Source: Sphingobacteriaceae bacterium (GTDB taxonomy: Bacteria > Bacteroidota > Bacteroidia > Sphingobacteriales > Sphingobacteriaceae). Taken from it: a stretch of 64,000 bases of DNA. The DNA lies in the NCBI GenBank assembly GCA_029266635.1, contig JAQSWM010000002.1:124001-188000 (forward strand), read 5' to 3'. Positions 44,806 to 53,491 of this stretch are shown in pieces. The position numbers were made by a program, and so were the translations under genes. Under the pieces are notes generated by a model, which had not been told where the DNA came from, did no database searches, and was given only the letters and a program-made list of their open reading frames with translations. How positions within the stretch are numbered: the first letter of the stretch is position 1; each line of letters opens with the position of its first letter.

Positions 44806-45801
44806 ATGAAAATAGCAATAAATGGTTTTGGCCGGATCGGGCGGATAGTACTACGCACCCTGCTTCAAAAGCGAGGGTTTGATGTAGTTGCCATCAATGA
44901 TCTTACAGATCCAGTAACGCTGGCTCATCTGGTAAAATACGATACTGTCCACCGGAGCTTCAAAGGTGAAGTATTTGCCGAAGGCGATAATCTGGTTGTG
45001 AACGGAAATAAGATTAAAGTTCTTTGCGAAAAAGATCCCGCTAATCTTCCATGGGCAGAGCTCGGGATTGATCTGGTGATAGAATCTACCGGCAAGTTTA
45101 CCGCACGCGATAAAGCCCAGCTTCACCTCGAAGCCGGAGCAAAGCAGGTTATTGTTTCAGCTCCTTCTCCCGATAAGGACATCCCGATGGTAGTGCTTGG
45201 GGTGAACGACAGCGAGATTGATTTTGCGGCATCGCTGCTATCTAATGCTTCGTGCACCACTAACAATGTAGCGCCAATGGTTAAGGTGCTGGATGATAAC
45301 TGGGGCATTATAGACGGTTACATTACTACTGTGCACTCCATGACCGGCGACCAAAACCTGCACGACGCTCCGCACAAAGACTTGCGCCGGGCCAGGGCTG
45401 CGTCAGCTTCAATTATTCCTACTTCAACTGGTGCGGCCAAAGCCATTACCAATATCTTTCCTCACCTTGAGGGGAAACTCGGAGGTGCAGGCATTCGCGT
45501 GCCGGTGCTGAACGGATCTCTTACTGATTTTACTTGTACGCTCAAAGTGCAACCTAGTATCGTTGAGATCAACCAGGCATTCGAAGAAGCCTCTAAAGGA
45601 TATTTGAAAGGTATCCTGGAATATACCCGGGATCCGATTGTTTCAGTGGATATCCTGGACAACCCACATTCGTGCATTTTTGATTCAAGCCTTACATCCA
45701 TTGTCGGCGGGCTCGTGAAAGTGGTTGGATGGTATGATAATGAATATGGTTATTCCAGCCGCCTGGCTGATCTTGCAGAAAGGATTGCAAGCAGGCAATG
45801 A
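44806..45801 (+). CDS. gap: Glyceraldehyde-3-phosphate dehydrogenase, type I
   Basis: Glycolytic enzyme converting glyceraldehyde 3-phosphate to 1,3-bisphosphoglycerate with NAD+. 331 residues from ATG 44806 ('MKIAINGFGRIGR'); an in-frame GTG 13 codons upstream is rejected. Catalytic Cys150 in 'SNASCTTNNVAP', 'TVHSMTGDQNLHDAPHKD' and the terminal 'WYDNEYGYSSRLADL' are diagnostic. The stop overlaps the next gene's start (ATGA), and pgk follows, forming a small glycolytic operon. Confidence 0.98.
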   Translation: MKIAINGFGRIGRIVLRTLLQKRGFDVVAINDLTDPVTLAHLVKYDTVHRSFKGEVFAEGDNLVVNGNKIKVLCEKDPANLPWAELGIDLVIESTGKFTARDKAQLHLEAGAKQVIVSAPSPDKDIPMVVLGVNDSEIDFAASLLSNASCTTNNVAPMVKVLDDNWGIIDGYITTVHSMTGDQNLHDAPHKDLRRARAASASIIPTSTGAAKAITNIFPHLEGKLGGAGIRVPVLNGSLTDFTCTLKVQPSIVEINQAFEEASKGYLKGILEYTRDPIVSVDILDNPHSCIFDSSLTSIVGGLVKVVGWYDNEYGYSSRLADLAERIASRQ

Positions 45802-46232
45802 TCAGGTTCATTTCCACGGAAGAAACACTAGCTATTCGCAACAAAATGCTCCGCGAAGGCAAGCTTCATTTGGACAAGTGCCGCTTTGCCGGAGATGACG
45901 AAGAAGGAGCCTTCCACCTGGGCTATTATGAAGCTGAACAACTGGTTTGTATTGCAACTTTTCATCCGCAGAATAAAGAACGTTTTGTGGGCAAGGGTTA
46001 CCAGCTACGTGGGATGGCAACGCTTACTGAGTTCCAGGGCAAAGGAATTGGTAACCGGATATTGAATTTCGCTATTGTTTACCTGCGAGGTCGCGAAGTA
46101 AATTATCTTTGGTGCAATGCCCGTAAAGCTGCCCTGAAGTTCTATATGAGCATCGGGTTTGAGATTGTATCAGATGAATTTGAGATCCCCGGCGTTGGGC
46201 CACATCGGGAGATGTATTTGAAAATTCAATAA
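45798..46232 (+). CDS. GNAT family N-acetyltransferase
   Basis: 144 residues. Acetyl-CoA binding motif 'LRGMATLTEFQGKGIGNRIL' (Q-G-K-G-I-G, about 75-85) and the late 'AALKFYMSIGFEIV' are the GNAT signature. ATG overlaps the gap stop by 4 bases, so it is translationally coupled between gap and pgk. Possible roles are protein or small-molecule acetylation; a link to glycolysis is suggested only by position. Confidence 0.92.
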   Translation: MIRFISTEETLAIRNKMLREGKLHLDKCRFAGDDEEGAFHLGYYEAEQLVCIATFHPQNKERFVGKGYQLRGMATLTEFQGKGIGNRILNFAIVYLRGREVNYLWCNARKAALKFYMSIGFEIVSDEFEIPGVGPHREMYLKIQ

Positions 46233-46293
46233 TGCACTAATCACGACGTGCTAACAGCAATGAAATAAAACCATAATCGGCAAAACACATTAA

Positions 46294-47490
46294 ATGAATA
46301 TGAACACCATAGACCAATTCAATTTCGAAGGCAAGAAAGCACTAATCCGCGTAGATTTTAATGTGCCGCTTGATGAAAATTACAACATCACTGACGATAA
46401 CCGGATCCAGGGGGCTCTTCCCACCATCAATAAAATTCTTAAAGATGGCGGCTCAGTTATTTTAATGTCGCATTTAGGCCGCCCGAAAGATGGGCCGACA
46501 GAAAAATACTCCCTTAAACATATAGTTAGCCATCTTTCGCAGGCTTTGAAAGTTCAGGTTCAGTTTGCTGACGATTGTATTGGCAGCCAGGCTGTAGAAA
46601 AAGCTGCGGCTCTGAAGCCAGGCGAAGTTCTATTGCTTGAAAACCTTCGTTTTTATAAAGAGGAGGAAAAAGGAGATGAGGCTTTTGCAGAAAAGCTTTC
46701 AAAACTCGGCGATGTGTATGTAAACGATGCTTTCGGCACTGCGCACCGTGCACATGCCTCTACCGCTGTGATTGCTAAGTTTTTCCCGGGCGCCAAATAC
46801 TTTGGTTACCTGATGGCCGGCGAACTGAACAATGCTGAGAAAATCCTCAACCACGCTGAAAAGCCCTTCACTGCAATTATGGGCGGGGCTAAAGTATCCG
46901 ATAAGATTCTGCTGATTGAAAAGCTCCTCGAGAAAGTTGATAATCTACTGATTGGCGGCGGGATGGCTTACACCTTTGCCAAAGCGCAGGGCGGCAATAT
47001 CGGTAAGTCGTTGGTAGAGGAAGATAAACTGGAACTGGCGCTAAACCTGATCGAAAAAGCCAAAGCTAAAGGAGTCAACCTTGTATTGCCGATTGATTCA
47101 ACAATTGCGGACAAATTTTCTAACGATGCGAGCACCGATACAGCGAATAATGATGATATAAAAGATGGTTGGATGGGGCTAGATATTGGTCCGTTGGCCA
47201 TAAACCAGTTCAAAGATGTAATTTCTTCATCCAAGACAATTCTTTGGAACGGCCCGATGGGTGTATTCGAAATGGAGAAATTTGAAGCAGGCACCAAGTC
47301 AGTAGCGCTGGCAGTGGTAGAGGCAACTAAAAAGGGAGCTTTTTCACTGATTGGCGGCGGCGATTCAGCTGCTGCGGTTGCCAAATTTGGTCTGGAAGAT
47401 GAGGTTAGTTACGTATCAACTGGCGGTGGCGCACTGCTGGAATATATGGAAGGAAAAGAACTGCCGGGAGTTAAGGCAATAAACGACTGA
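46294..47490 (+). CDS. pgk: Phosphoglycerate kinase
   Basis: 398 residues. Makes ATP from 1,3-bisphosphoglycerate in glycolysis. N-terminal '[12 protein letters not shown]' and '[15 protein letters not shown]' bind the sugar phosphate; '[19 protein letters not shown]' and '[15 protein letters not shown]' followed by '[16 protein letters not shown]' bind nucleotide. Start ATG 46294 or the ATG two codons later. Follows gap-GNAT by 61 bases and ends at a strong terminator before the dcw cluster. Confidence 0.98.
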   Translation: MNMNTIDQFNFEGKKALIRVDFNVPLDENYNITDDNRIQGALPTINKILKDGGSVILMSHLGRPKDGPTEKYSLKHIVSHLSQALKVQVQFADDCIGSQAVEKAAALKPGEVLLLENLRFYKEEEKGDEAFAEKLSKLGDVYVNDAFGTAHRAHASTAVIAKFFPGAKYFGYLMAGELNNAEKILNHAEKPFTAIMGGAKVSDKILLIEKLLEKVDNLLIGGGMAYTFAKAQGGNIGKSLVEEDKLELALNLIEKAKAKGVNLVLPIDSTIADKFSNDASTDTANNDDIKDGWMGLDIGPLAINQFKDVISSSKTILWNGPMGVFEMEKFEAGTKSVALAVVEATKKGAFSLIGGGDSAAAVAKFGLEDEVSYVSTGGGALLEYMEGKELPGVKAIND

Positions 47491-47512
47491 TCAATATCCC
47501 ACCTGCTCTAAT

Positions 47513-47545
47513 AAAAACCTCCGAACTAATTTCGGAGGTTTTTTT
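47513..47545 (+). terminator. Rho-independent terminator after pgk
   Basis: Stem AACCTCCGAA / TTCGGAGGTT with loop CTAA, extended by A/T pairing, then seven T. It separates the glycolytic operon from the mraZ promoter. Confidence 0.93.
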
Positions 47546-47584
47546 ATGCGTTGTGGGAGAGAAAGTTCTGTTGAAAACTTTTTG

Positions 47585-47614
47585 TGGAAAAAAGTGGTAG
47601 TATGTGGGAGAAAT
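47585..47614 (+). promoter_or_regulatory. mraZ: MraZ operator: three TGGNN boxes at 10-base spacing
   Basis: TGGAA (47585), TGGTA (47595) and TGGGA (47605) repeat every 10 bases exactly, the arrangement recognised by MraZ upstream of its own operon in other bacteria (TGGGN boxes separated by five bases). A fourth TGGGA lies at 47554, off-phase by one base. The boxes end at the -7-like element, so MraZ binding would block transcription. Confidence 0.75.
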
Positions 47615-47621
47615 ATCTTTA
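47614..47621 (+). promoter_or_regulatory. Probable -7 element of the dcw promoter
   Basis: TATCTTTA, one mismatch from TAnnTTTG, 35 bases before the mraZ ATG and directly after the TGGNN boxes. The -33 region is occupied by the boxes and has no TTTG. Confidence 0.45.
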
Positions 47622-47655
47622 ATTTTACTCTTGTAAATAATGGATAGACCTATAC

Positions 47656-48120
47656 ATGTCCCACTTCCTCGGAGAATTTGATTGTAAACTTGATGCCAAA
47701 GGCAGGATGATGGTTCCTGCTGGGCTCAAGAAGCAGCTCCCCGACGCTGAGCGTGAGGGTCTTGTGATTAACCGCGGGTTCGAAAAAAACCTGGTGTTGT
47801 ACACCAGAAAAGAGTGGGATAAGATCACTGATGATCTTGGCCGTTTGAATCAATACGAAGAAAAAAATCGCAAGTTCATCCGTTATTTTACCCGCGGTGC
47901 ATCCGAGCTTAGCCTTGATGCCTCTGCCCGGGTACTGTTGCCCAAAGCTCTTCTTGAATATGCGGGCATCGGCAATGATGTTGTGTTGTTATGTCAGTTT
48001 AATAAAATAGAAGTTTGGGCTAAGGATGCCTACGATTCTCAGCTGGATAACGAGCCTGAAAATTTCTCAAGTCTTGCCGAAGAGGTAATGGGCGGAGCAG
48101 GAAGGAGGGTTGATGGGTAA
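47656..48120 (+). CDS. mraZ: Transcriptional regulator MraZ
   Basis: 154 residues; first gene of the dcw cluster. Two MraZ/SpoVT-AbrB-like halves: 'FDCKLDAKGRMMVPAGLKKQ' (residue 6 on) and 'ELSLDASARVLLPKALLEYAG' (residue 80 on), each with the conserved D-x-x-x-R/A-R-x-x-x-P pattern. Forms ring oligomers that bind TGGNN repeats and repress the cluster; matching boxes lie upstream. The rsmH gene overlaps its end by 8 bases. Confidence 0.97.
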   Translation: MSHFLGEFDCKLDAKGRMMVPAGLKKQLPDAEREGLVINRGFEKNLVLYTRKEWDKITDDLGRLNQYEEKNRKFIRYFTRGASELSLDASARVLLPKALLEYAGIGNDVVLLCQFNKIEVWAKDAYDSQLDNEPENFSSLAEEVMGGAGRRVDG

Positions 48121-49015
48121 ATATCATACTCCCGTAATGCTTCAGGACTGTATTGAAGGTTTGAACATCAAGCCCGATGGTGTGTATGTGGATGTGACTT
48201 TTGGTGGCGGCGGGCATTCTCTTGAAATTTTAAAACATTTGAGCAGCAAAGGCCGGCTTCTGGCATTCGATCAGGATGCCGATGCGCAGCTAAATATTCC
48301 AAAAGATGATCGGTTCGTCTTTATCGATCAAAACTTCCGCTACCTGAAAAACAACTGTCGTTTGTATGAGGCTCCACTCGTAGACGGTATTCTGGCTGAT
48401 CTTGGTGTGTCATCGCATCAGTTTGATCAGCCAGAGCGGGGGTTTTCCATCCGGTTTGATGCCGACCTTGATATGCGCATGGATCAGTCGTCGGCTCTTA
48501 CGGCAAAAACGGTTGTTAATAGCTACTCTGAAGAAGATCTGCACAAAATATTTGGTATTTACGGAGAGATCCAGAATGCAAAATCGCTCGCCCGGGCAAT
48601 AGCAACCGCAAGGCTGAACGCTCCAATTGAAACTATAGAAGGCCTGAAGAATGCTATCGGCAATCTCATCCCAAAAGGAAAAGAGAATAAATATTTGGCG
48701 CAGGTTTTCCAGGCATTGCGCATAGAAGTTAATCAGGAGCTTGAGGCTTTACAGGAATTTTTGTCTCAAACTGCCGAAGTAATAAAGCCAGGCGGAAGGC
48801 TCGTGGTAATGTCGTACCATTCGCTTGAAGATCGGCTGGTAAAGAATTTTATAGCGAAGGGGAAGTTCAGGGGTGAGGTCGAAAAGGATTTTTTTGGAAA
48901 TGAGATTAAGCCTTTTGAGCAGGTATCCCGTAAGGCGATCACTGCAAGTGAAACGGAAATAAAAGAAAATAACCGAGCCCGGAGCGCAAAGCTTCGTGTA
49001 GCTAAAAAGATATGA
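48113..49015 (+). CDS. rsmH: 16S rRNA (cytosine(1402)-N4)-methyltransferase RsmH
   Basis: 300 residues (formerly MraW). SAM-dependent methylation of C1402 in 16S rRNA. Start at ATG 48113 behind 'ggagggttg'; 'KYHTPVMLQDCIEGL' is the usual N-terminus. SAM motif 'VYVDVTFGGGGHS', 'DGILADLGVSSHQFD', 'ERGFSIRFDADLDMRM' and 'VMSYHSLEDRLVKNF' are diagnostic. Overlaps mraZ by 8 and the ftsL-like gene by 4 bases. Confidence 0.97.
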   Translation: MGKYHTPVMLQDCIEGLNIKPDGVYVDVTFGGGGHSLEILKHLSSKGRLLAFDQDADAQLNIPKDDRFVFIDQNFRYLKNNCRLYEAPLVDGILADLGVSSHQFDQPERGFSIRFDADLDMRMDQSSALTAKTVVNSYSEEDLHKIFGIYGEIQNAKSLARAIATARLNAPIETIEGLKNAIGNLIPKGKENKYLAQVFQALRIEVNQELEALQEFLSQTAEVIKPGGRLVVMSYHSLEDRLVKNFIAKGKFRGEVEKDFFGNEIKPFEQVSRKAITASETEIKENNRARSAKLRVAKKI

Positions 49016-49422
49016 GCAACCGCTTTAGGGAAGAAATTGCAGAAGGGGAAGTTGAGCAGGAAGTTCGGCCAGAGCCCAAACTGGAAAAGGCTGAACTTCC
49101 GCGAAACTTTTTAACCACGTTCTTCCGTGAAGGTGTGGTTAGTAAGGAGGCAGCCACAGAGGCTCTTCCTTTCGTGTTGTTTGTGGCCTTTTTAGGGATG
49201 GTTTACATCGGCAACCAGAATTTTGCTGTGAAGAATATACGCGATATAGATAAAGTGAGTAAAGAGGTGAAGGAATTGGGCTGGGATTTTAAAACTCTAA
49301 AAGCTGATTTGATGCTGAAGAGTACCCAAACAGAGGTGGCGAAGCAAGTTGACACCCTTGGTTTGCATGAGCCGATTGAGCCACCAAAAAAATTGATGGT
49401 AACAGAGATTTCTAAAAACTAA
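49012..49422 (+). CDS. FtsL-like cell division protein
   Basis: 136 residues: acidic cytosolic N-tail (1-55), one transmembrane helix (about 56-76, 'LPFVLFVAFLGMVYIG'), then a periplasmic coiled coil ('DIDKVSKEVKELGWDFKTLKADL'). Position between rsmH and ftsI and topology match FtsL, though sequence is poorly conserved. Scaffolds FtsI/FtsW at the division site. ATGA overlap with rsmH; ftsI follows after 8 bases. Confidence 0.85.
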   Translation: MSNRFREEIAEGEVEQEVRPEPKLEKAELPRNFLTTFFREGVVSKEAATEALPFVLFVAFLGMVYIGNQNFAVKNIRDIDKVSKEVKELGWDFKTLKADLMLKSTQTEVAKQVDTLGLHEPIEPPKKLMVTEISKN

Positions 49423-49430
49423 CCTAAGAA

Positions 49431-51527
49431 ATGAATATCAGGACTGACATATTGTTGCGGGTGTACATAGCTTTCGGGCTTATTGTATGCTTTGCATTTG
49501 CAGTGATATTCAAACTCTGCACAGTGCAGTTTTCGCAAGGCAAGAAATGGCGGGCAATGGCCGATAGCCTTTCCACGCGATACGTGAATGTTGAGGCTGT
49601 GCGAGGAAATATTTATTCGAACGATGGCAGCTTACTGGCTACATCGGTTCCGGAATATGAGCTGCGTATGGACCTTCTTGCGGGCGGTATTGAAAAAGAT
49701 GATATTTTTTATGAGAAAGTAGATTCCCTAGCTCAGAAGATGTCCAGCTACTTTGGCGATAAAAGCGCACGGAAGTATGCTCAGATGTTCAGAGAAGCCA
49801 GGAAAGATAAGGAACGCTATTTTCTGGTAAAAAGGAAGGTGTCGCATCAGCAGCTAACAGACATCCGCCGCTTCCCGATCTTTAATCTCGGTAGATATAA
49901 AGGCGGATTGATCTCTGTGCAGATGAATAAGCGGATTTTACCTTTCCGCTCACTTGCAGCCCGCACCATTGGCTACAAAAACGAGAATGTTCAGCCGGTT
50001 GGGCTCGAAGGCGCATACAGCAAATACATTGATGGAGAAAGTGGCAAGCAGTTGATGCAGCGCATCGCAGGTGGTGTTTGGCAACCCATTCATCGCGATG
50101 TTGAAATTGCCCCAAAAGATGGTGCTGATATCATCTCAACCATCGATATCAACATGCAGGACATCGCCCAGAACGCTTTGAAAAAACAGCTAGTAAAGAG
50201 CAAGGCTGATCATGGTTGTGTGATATTAATGGAAGTTGAAACGGGCGAGATCCGGGCAATTGCCAATTACACGCTGACCAAAGACAGCAGCTATGTAGAG
50301 AAATTTAATTATGCGATTGCAGGCAATCAGGATCCGGGCTCAACCTTCAAGGTTGCATCGTATATGGCGTTGCTTGAAGATAAAAAAGTAGATACCAGCA
50401 CGCTAGTGCCTACCGGCTATTATCAAATTCCTGGCCACACGATCAAAGATTCCCACGGTAGTATCGGTGTTGTTTCTGTGAAGCGAGCATTTGAAGAGTC
50501 TTCAAATGCTGCAGTTGCAAAGCTCGTGAATGAAGCGTACAAAGAAAATCAGTCGAAGTTTACCGACCACTTGTACGAGTGGGGGCTGAATGAAAAGCTC
50601 GGCTTGCAAATCCCCGGTGAGGCAAGCCCTGTTATTAAAAACCCGGAAAATCGCAGTTGGAACAAAAACATGACTTTGCCACAAATGGCTTACGGTTATG
50701 AAATGCAGCTTACACCACTAAAAATGCTGTCGTTTTACAACGCTATCGCAAATGATGGCAAGTATGTTGCTCCAATATTCGTAAAGGAAATCAGAAGGCT
50801 TAACAATACGATTGAGCAGTTCAAAGCACGTGTTATCAATGATAAAATCTGCTCTGACGTCACGCTGAAAAAAATGCAGGAAATGCTTGAAGGGGTTGTG
50901 AGCGAAGGAACGGGAAGGGGTATTATCTATAACCCGCTGTATAAAGTTGCCGGCAAAACGGGCACTGCACAAGTTGCAGACGGAAATAAAGGCTATCGAG
51001 CTAAAAAGCAATATCAGGCATCGTTCTGCGGATATTTCCCGGCTGATAATCCGAAGTATTCATTGATCGTGGTAATCAATGACCCGAAAAATGGCTATTA
51101 CGGAGCGCAGGTTGCCGGTCCGCCATTCAGGGAAATTGCTGATAAAGTTTTTGCCCGCGACCTTAGTATTCCCGAGCCTGTGCAAGCTGATAAGTTCGCC
51201 GGAAACACCATCATGCCCCGCTCAAAAGCCGGGCACAAACAGGCTACAGAAAGAGTTTACAAAGCGCTCGGAGTAAAGGCTCTTTTTGCAAACAATGCCA
51301 GTACAAACGCTATTGATACCAATAACGGAGTGTATGTAAAAGATATCAACTACACGGAAGGCACCATGCCCGATGTGAGCGGAATGGGCTTGAAAGATGC
51401 GCTGTTTGCCTTAGGCAATGCCGGGCTGCGCCCGATTGTAAAAGGCAGCGGCAAAGTAGTAAGCCAGTCGCTTCTGCCGGGAGTGCGTGTAAGAAAAGGT
51501 TATCCGGTAGTCTTAGAACTGAACTAA
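49431..51527 (+). CDS. ftsI: Division-specific penicillin-binding protein (transpeptidase) with PASTA domain
   Basis: 698 residues, class B PBP that cross-links septal peptidoglycan. Transmembrane helix about 10-30; pedestal about 50-220 ('RGNIYSNDGSLLATS'); transpeptidase about 250-575 with Ser304-x-x-Lys307 ('GSTFKVAS'), Ser357-Ser-Asn359, and Lys509-Thr-Gly511 ('GKTGTAQ'). A single C-terminal PASTA domain (about 635-698, 'TMPDVSGMGLKDALFALGNAG') is present. Between ftsL and murE in the dcw cluster; overlaps murE by one base. Confidence 0.97.
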   Translation: MNIRTDILLRVYIAFGLIVCFAFAVIFKLCTVQFSQGKKWRAMADSLSTRYVNVEAVRGNIYSNDGSLLATSVPEYELRMDLLAGGIEKDDIFYEKVDSLAQKMSSYFGDKSARKYAQMFREARKDKERYFLVKRKVSHQQLTDIRRFPIFNLGRYKGGLISVQMNKRILPFRSLAARTIGYKNENVQPVGLEGAYSKYIDGESGKQLMQRIAGGVWQPIHRDVEIAPKDGADIISTIDINMQDIAQNALKKQLVKSKADHGCVILMEVETGEIRAIANYTLTKDSSYVEKFNYAIAGNQDPGSTFKVASYMALLEDKKVDTSTLVPTGYYQIPGHTIKDSHGSIGVVSVKRAFEESSNAAVAKLVNEAYKENQSKFTDHLYEWGLNEKLGLQIPGEASPVIKNPENRSWNKNMTLPQMAYGYEMQLTPLKMLSFYNAIANDGKYVAPIFVKEIRRLNNTIEQFKARVINDKICSDVTLKKMQEMLEGVVSEGTGRGIIYNPLYKVAGKTGTAQVADGNKGYRAKKQYQASFCGYFPADNPKYSLIVVINDPKNGYYGAQVAGPPFREIADKVFARDLSIPEPVQADKFAGNTIMPRSKAGHKQATERVYKALGVKALFANNASTNAIDTNNGVYVKDINYTEGTMPDVSGMGLKDALFALGNAGLRPIVKGSGKVVSQSLLPGVRVRKGYPVVLELN

Positions 51528-52990
51528 TGAAATTGTTGCAAGACATATTGTACGGAGTAGCTATTCAGCAGGTGCAGGGCTCAACTGCATTTGAAATAGA
51601 CAGCATATGTTTTGACTCAAGACAGGCAGCTGCTTCAGCCTTGTTTGTTGCAGTAAGAGGCACCGTGACTGATGGGCATAATTATATTGCTGATGTTGTT
51701 GCAAAGGGAGCAACCGCCATCGTGTGCGAGGAACTTCCGGTCTCAATCAATCCTGCGGTATGCTATGTAAAGGTGAAAGATTCGGCCCATGCACTGGGGC
51801 TGATCGCATCTAATTTTTACGATAATCCATCCTCAAATATCAAGCTGGTTGGCGTAACCGGCACGAACGGCAAAACTACCGTGGCAACCCTTCTGTACAA
51901 ACTCTTCAGAGAGTTGGGCTACAAAACCGGTTTGATCTCAACGGTAGAAAACCAGATTGACGGGCGCATCATCCCATCAACTCATACCACTCCTGATCAG
52001 ATTGCATTGAACCAGCTGCTCAGCCAAATGGTTGATGAAGGTTGTGACTATTGCTTTATGGAAGTGAGTTCGCATGCCGTGGCTCAGCACCGGATTGTTG
52101 GCCTGCAGTTTACTGGAGGTATTTTTACAAACCTCACGCACGATCATCTTGACTTTCATAAAACTTTTGCGGAGTACCTCAAAGCGAAGAAGGCGTTTTT
52201 TGACGGGCTGGATAAATCTGCGTTTGCTCTCACCAATGGAGACGATAAAAATGGCCTGGTGATGCTGCAGAATACCAATGCTCACCAAAAATCATACGGG
52301 CTGAAAGGCATGGCAGATTTCAAGGCGAAGATCATTGAAAATCATTTCAGCGGTTTGCTGCTGAATATAGATGGCGAAGAAGTCTGGTTTAAACTCGTGG
52401 GTAGTTTCAACGCTTACAATTTGCTAGCAGTTTTTGCTACCGCGATGCTTCTGGAGCAAGACAGGAATAAAGTTTTAACAATTCTTAGCCGATTGAGCGG
52501 TGCGGAAGGACGCTTCGAGTATGTTCCGTCACCAAACGGTATCATCGGAATTGTGGATTATGCTCACACGCCGGATGCCGTTCAGAACGTGTTGAGCACT
52601 ATTCAGGATATCCGCTCAGGAACAGAACAGGTTATCACGATTATTGGCTGCGGCGGCGACCGCGATAAAACCAAACGCCCTGTAATGGCTCAGGTTGCCT
52701 GCGACTGGAGCGATAAGGTAATCTTGACATCCGACAATCCGCGAAGTGAAGATCCTGAACAGATTATAAGGGATATGGAAGAGGGCGTGAGCCCGGTTAA
52801 TAAAAGAAAGGCGTTGCACATCGCCGACAGGAAAGAAGCCATCCGCACAGCCTGCCACCTGGCCAAACCAGGCGATATAATAGTTCTGGCAGGAAAAGGG
52901 CACGAGAAATACCAGGAGATAAAGGGAGTAAGGAACGTCTTTGACGATAAACAGATTTTGTCAGAAGCGCTCAATGATGTGCAAATGTGA
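51527..52990 (+). CDS. murE: UDP-MurNAc-tripeptide synthetase MurE
   Basis: 487 residues. Adds the third amino acid to UDP-MurNAc-L-Ala-D-Glu using ATP. P-loop 'GVTGTNGKTT' (109-118), 'FMEVSSHAV', 'NLTHDHLDFH', carbamylated-Lys region, and 'DNPRSEDP' (about 404), the DNPR motif linked to meso-diaminopimelate specificity. The last codons (DVQM and stop) fall inside an 11-base inverted-repeat arm that pairs with one at 53451. After it the cluster is interrupted by a small insertion. Confidence 0.97.
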   Translation: MKLLQDILYGVAIQQVQGSTAFEIDSICFDSRQAAASALFVAVRGTVTDGHNYIADVVAKGATAIVCEELPVSINPAVCYVKVKDSAHALGLIASNFYDNPSSNIKLVGVTGTNGKTTVATLLYKLFRELGYKTGLISTVENQIDGRIIPSTHTTPDQIALNQLLSQMVDEGCDYCFMEVSSHAVAQHRIVGLQFTGGIFTNLTHDHLDFHKTFAEYLKAKKAFFDGLDKSAFALTNGDDKNGLVMLQNTNAHQKSYGLKGMADFKAKIIENHFSGLLLNIDGEEVWFKLVGSFNAYNLLAVFATAMLLEQDRNKVLTILSRLSGAEGRFEYVPSPNGIIGIVDYAHTPDAVQNVLSTIQDIRSGTEQVITIIGCGGDRDKTKRPVMAQVACDWSDKVILTSDNPRSEDPEQIIRDMEEGVSPVNKRKALHIADRKEAIRTACHLAKPGDIIVLAGKGHEKYQEIKGVRNVFDDKQILSEALNDVQM

Positions 52991-53461
52991 TGATGAGGGA
53001 TGTGCAGATGGAGGAAACCAATTTAATAGCCAGATGGAAGCACGGCCAAACTTGATCAAAGATCTAACTTTTAAATTCTCTTTAGGGATAATCGACTATT
53101 GCGAAGAGTTGGAAAGTATTCGGAAGTACAATTTGGCAAGACAACTATTTAATAGTGGAACATCGATAGGAGCAAACGTGCGTGAAGCACAAGGCGCTGA
53201 AAGTAAAGCGGATTCAGGCATAAATGTAAAATAGCATACAAAGAGGCAGAGGAAACGGAGTATTGGCTGAGTTTATGTAAATATTCCAAAAGTTACCCGT
53301 TTCGGCCTGAGTTGCATGAGGAAGTAAACGCGATACTAAGAGTGCTGGGAAAGATAATAACAACGACACGCAAAGTTGCAAAAGATGAGTAAGGTAATAA
53401 CAGTAGCTAAAAATAGGACGAACTGCATCTCCCAAGAGGGCTTGGTAAGGACATTTGCACA
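52978..53461. repeat. Inverted-repeat-flanked insertion between murE and mraY
   Basis: TGTGCAAATGT (52978-52988) and its exact inverse ACATTTGCACA (53451-53461) bracket the four-helix-bundle pseudogene. Both ends also contain the words GATGAT and ATGTGC in nearby sequence. The left arm includes the murE stop region. A further small hairpin CCAAG-AGGG-CTTGG lies at 53432-53445. Confidence 0.6.
53034..53392 (+). pseudogene. Frameshifted four-helix-bundle (23S rRNA intervening sequence-type) protein
   Basis: Start ATG 53034 ('MEARPNLIKDLTFKFSLGI'). Reads 'GTSIGANVREAQGAESKAD', the family hallmark, then runs into a stop at 53234. In the other frame from about 53213 the family sequence resumes: 'KIAYKEAEETEYWLSLCKYS', 'FRPELHEEVNAILRVLGKII', ending TAA 53390-53392. 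One missing T in 'gattcagg' (would be 'gatttcagg') explains the break, giving an intact 119-residue-type protein. Either a true pseudogene or a sequencing error. Family members bind nucleic acid or are of unknown role, and are scattered through Bacteroidota genomes. Confidence 0.85.
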
Positions 53462-53491
53462 CCAGCACATTAAATCATCATTCCATTAATT

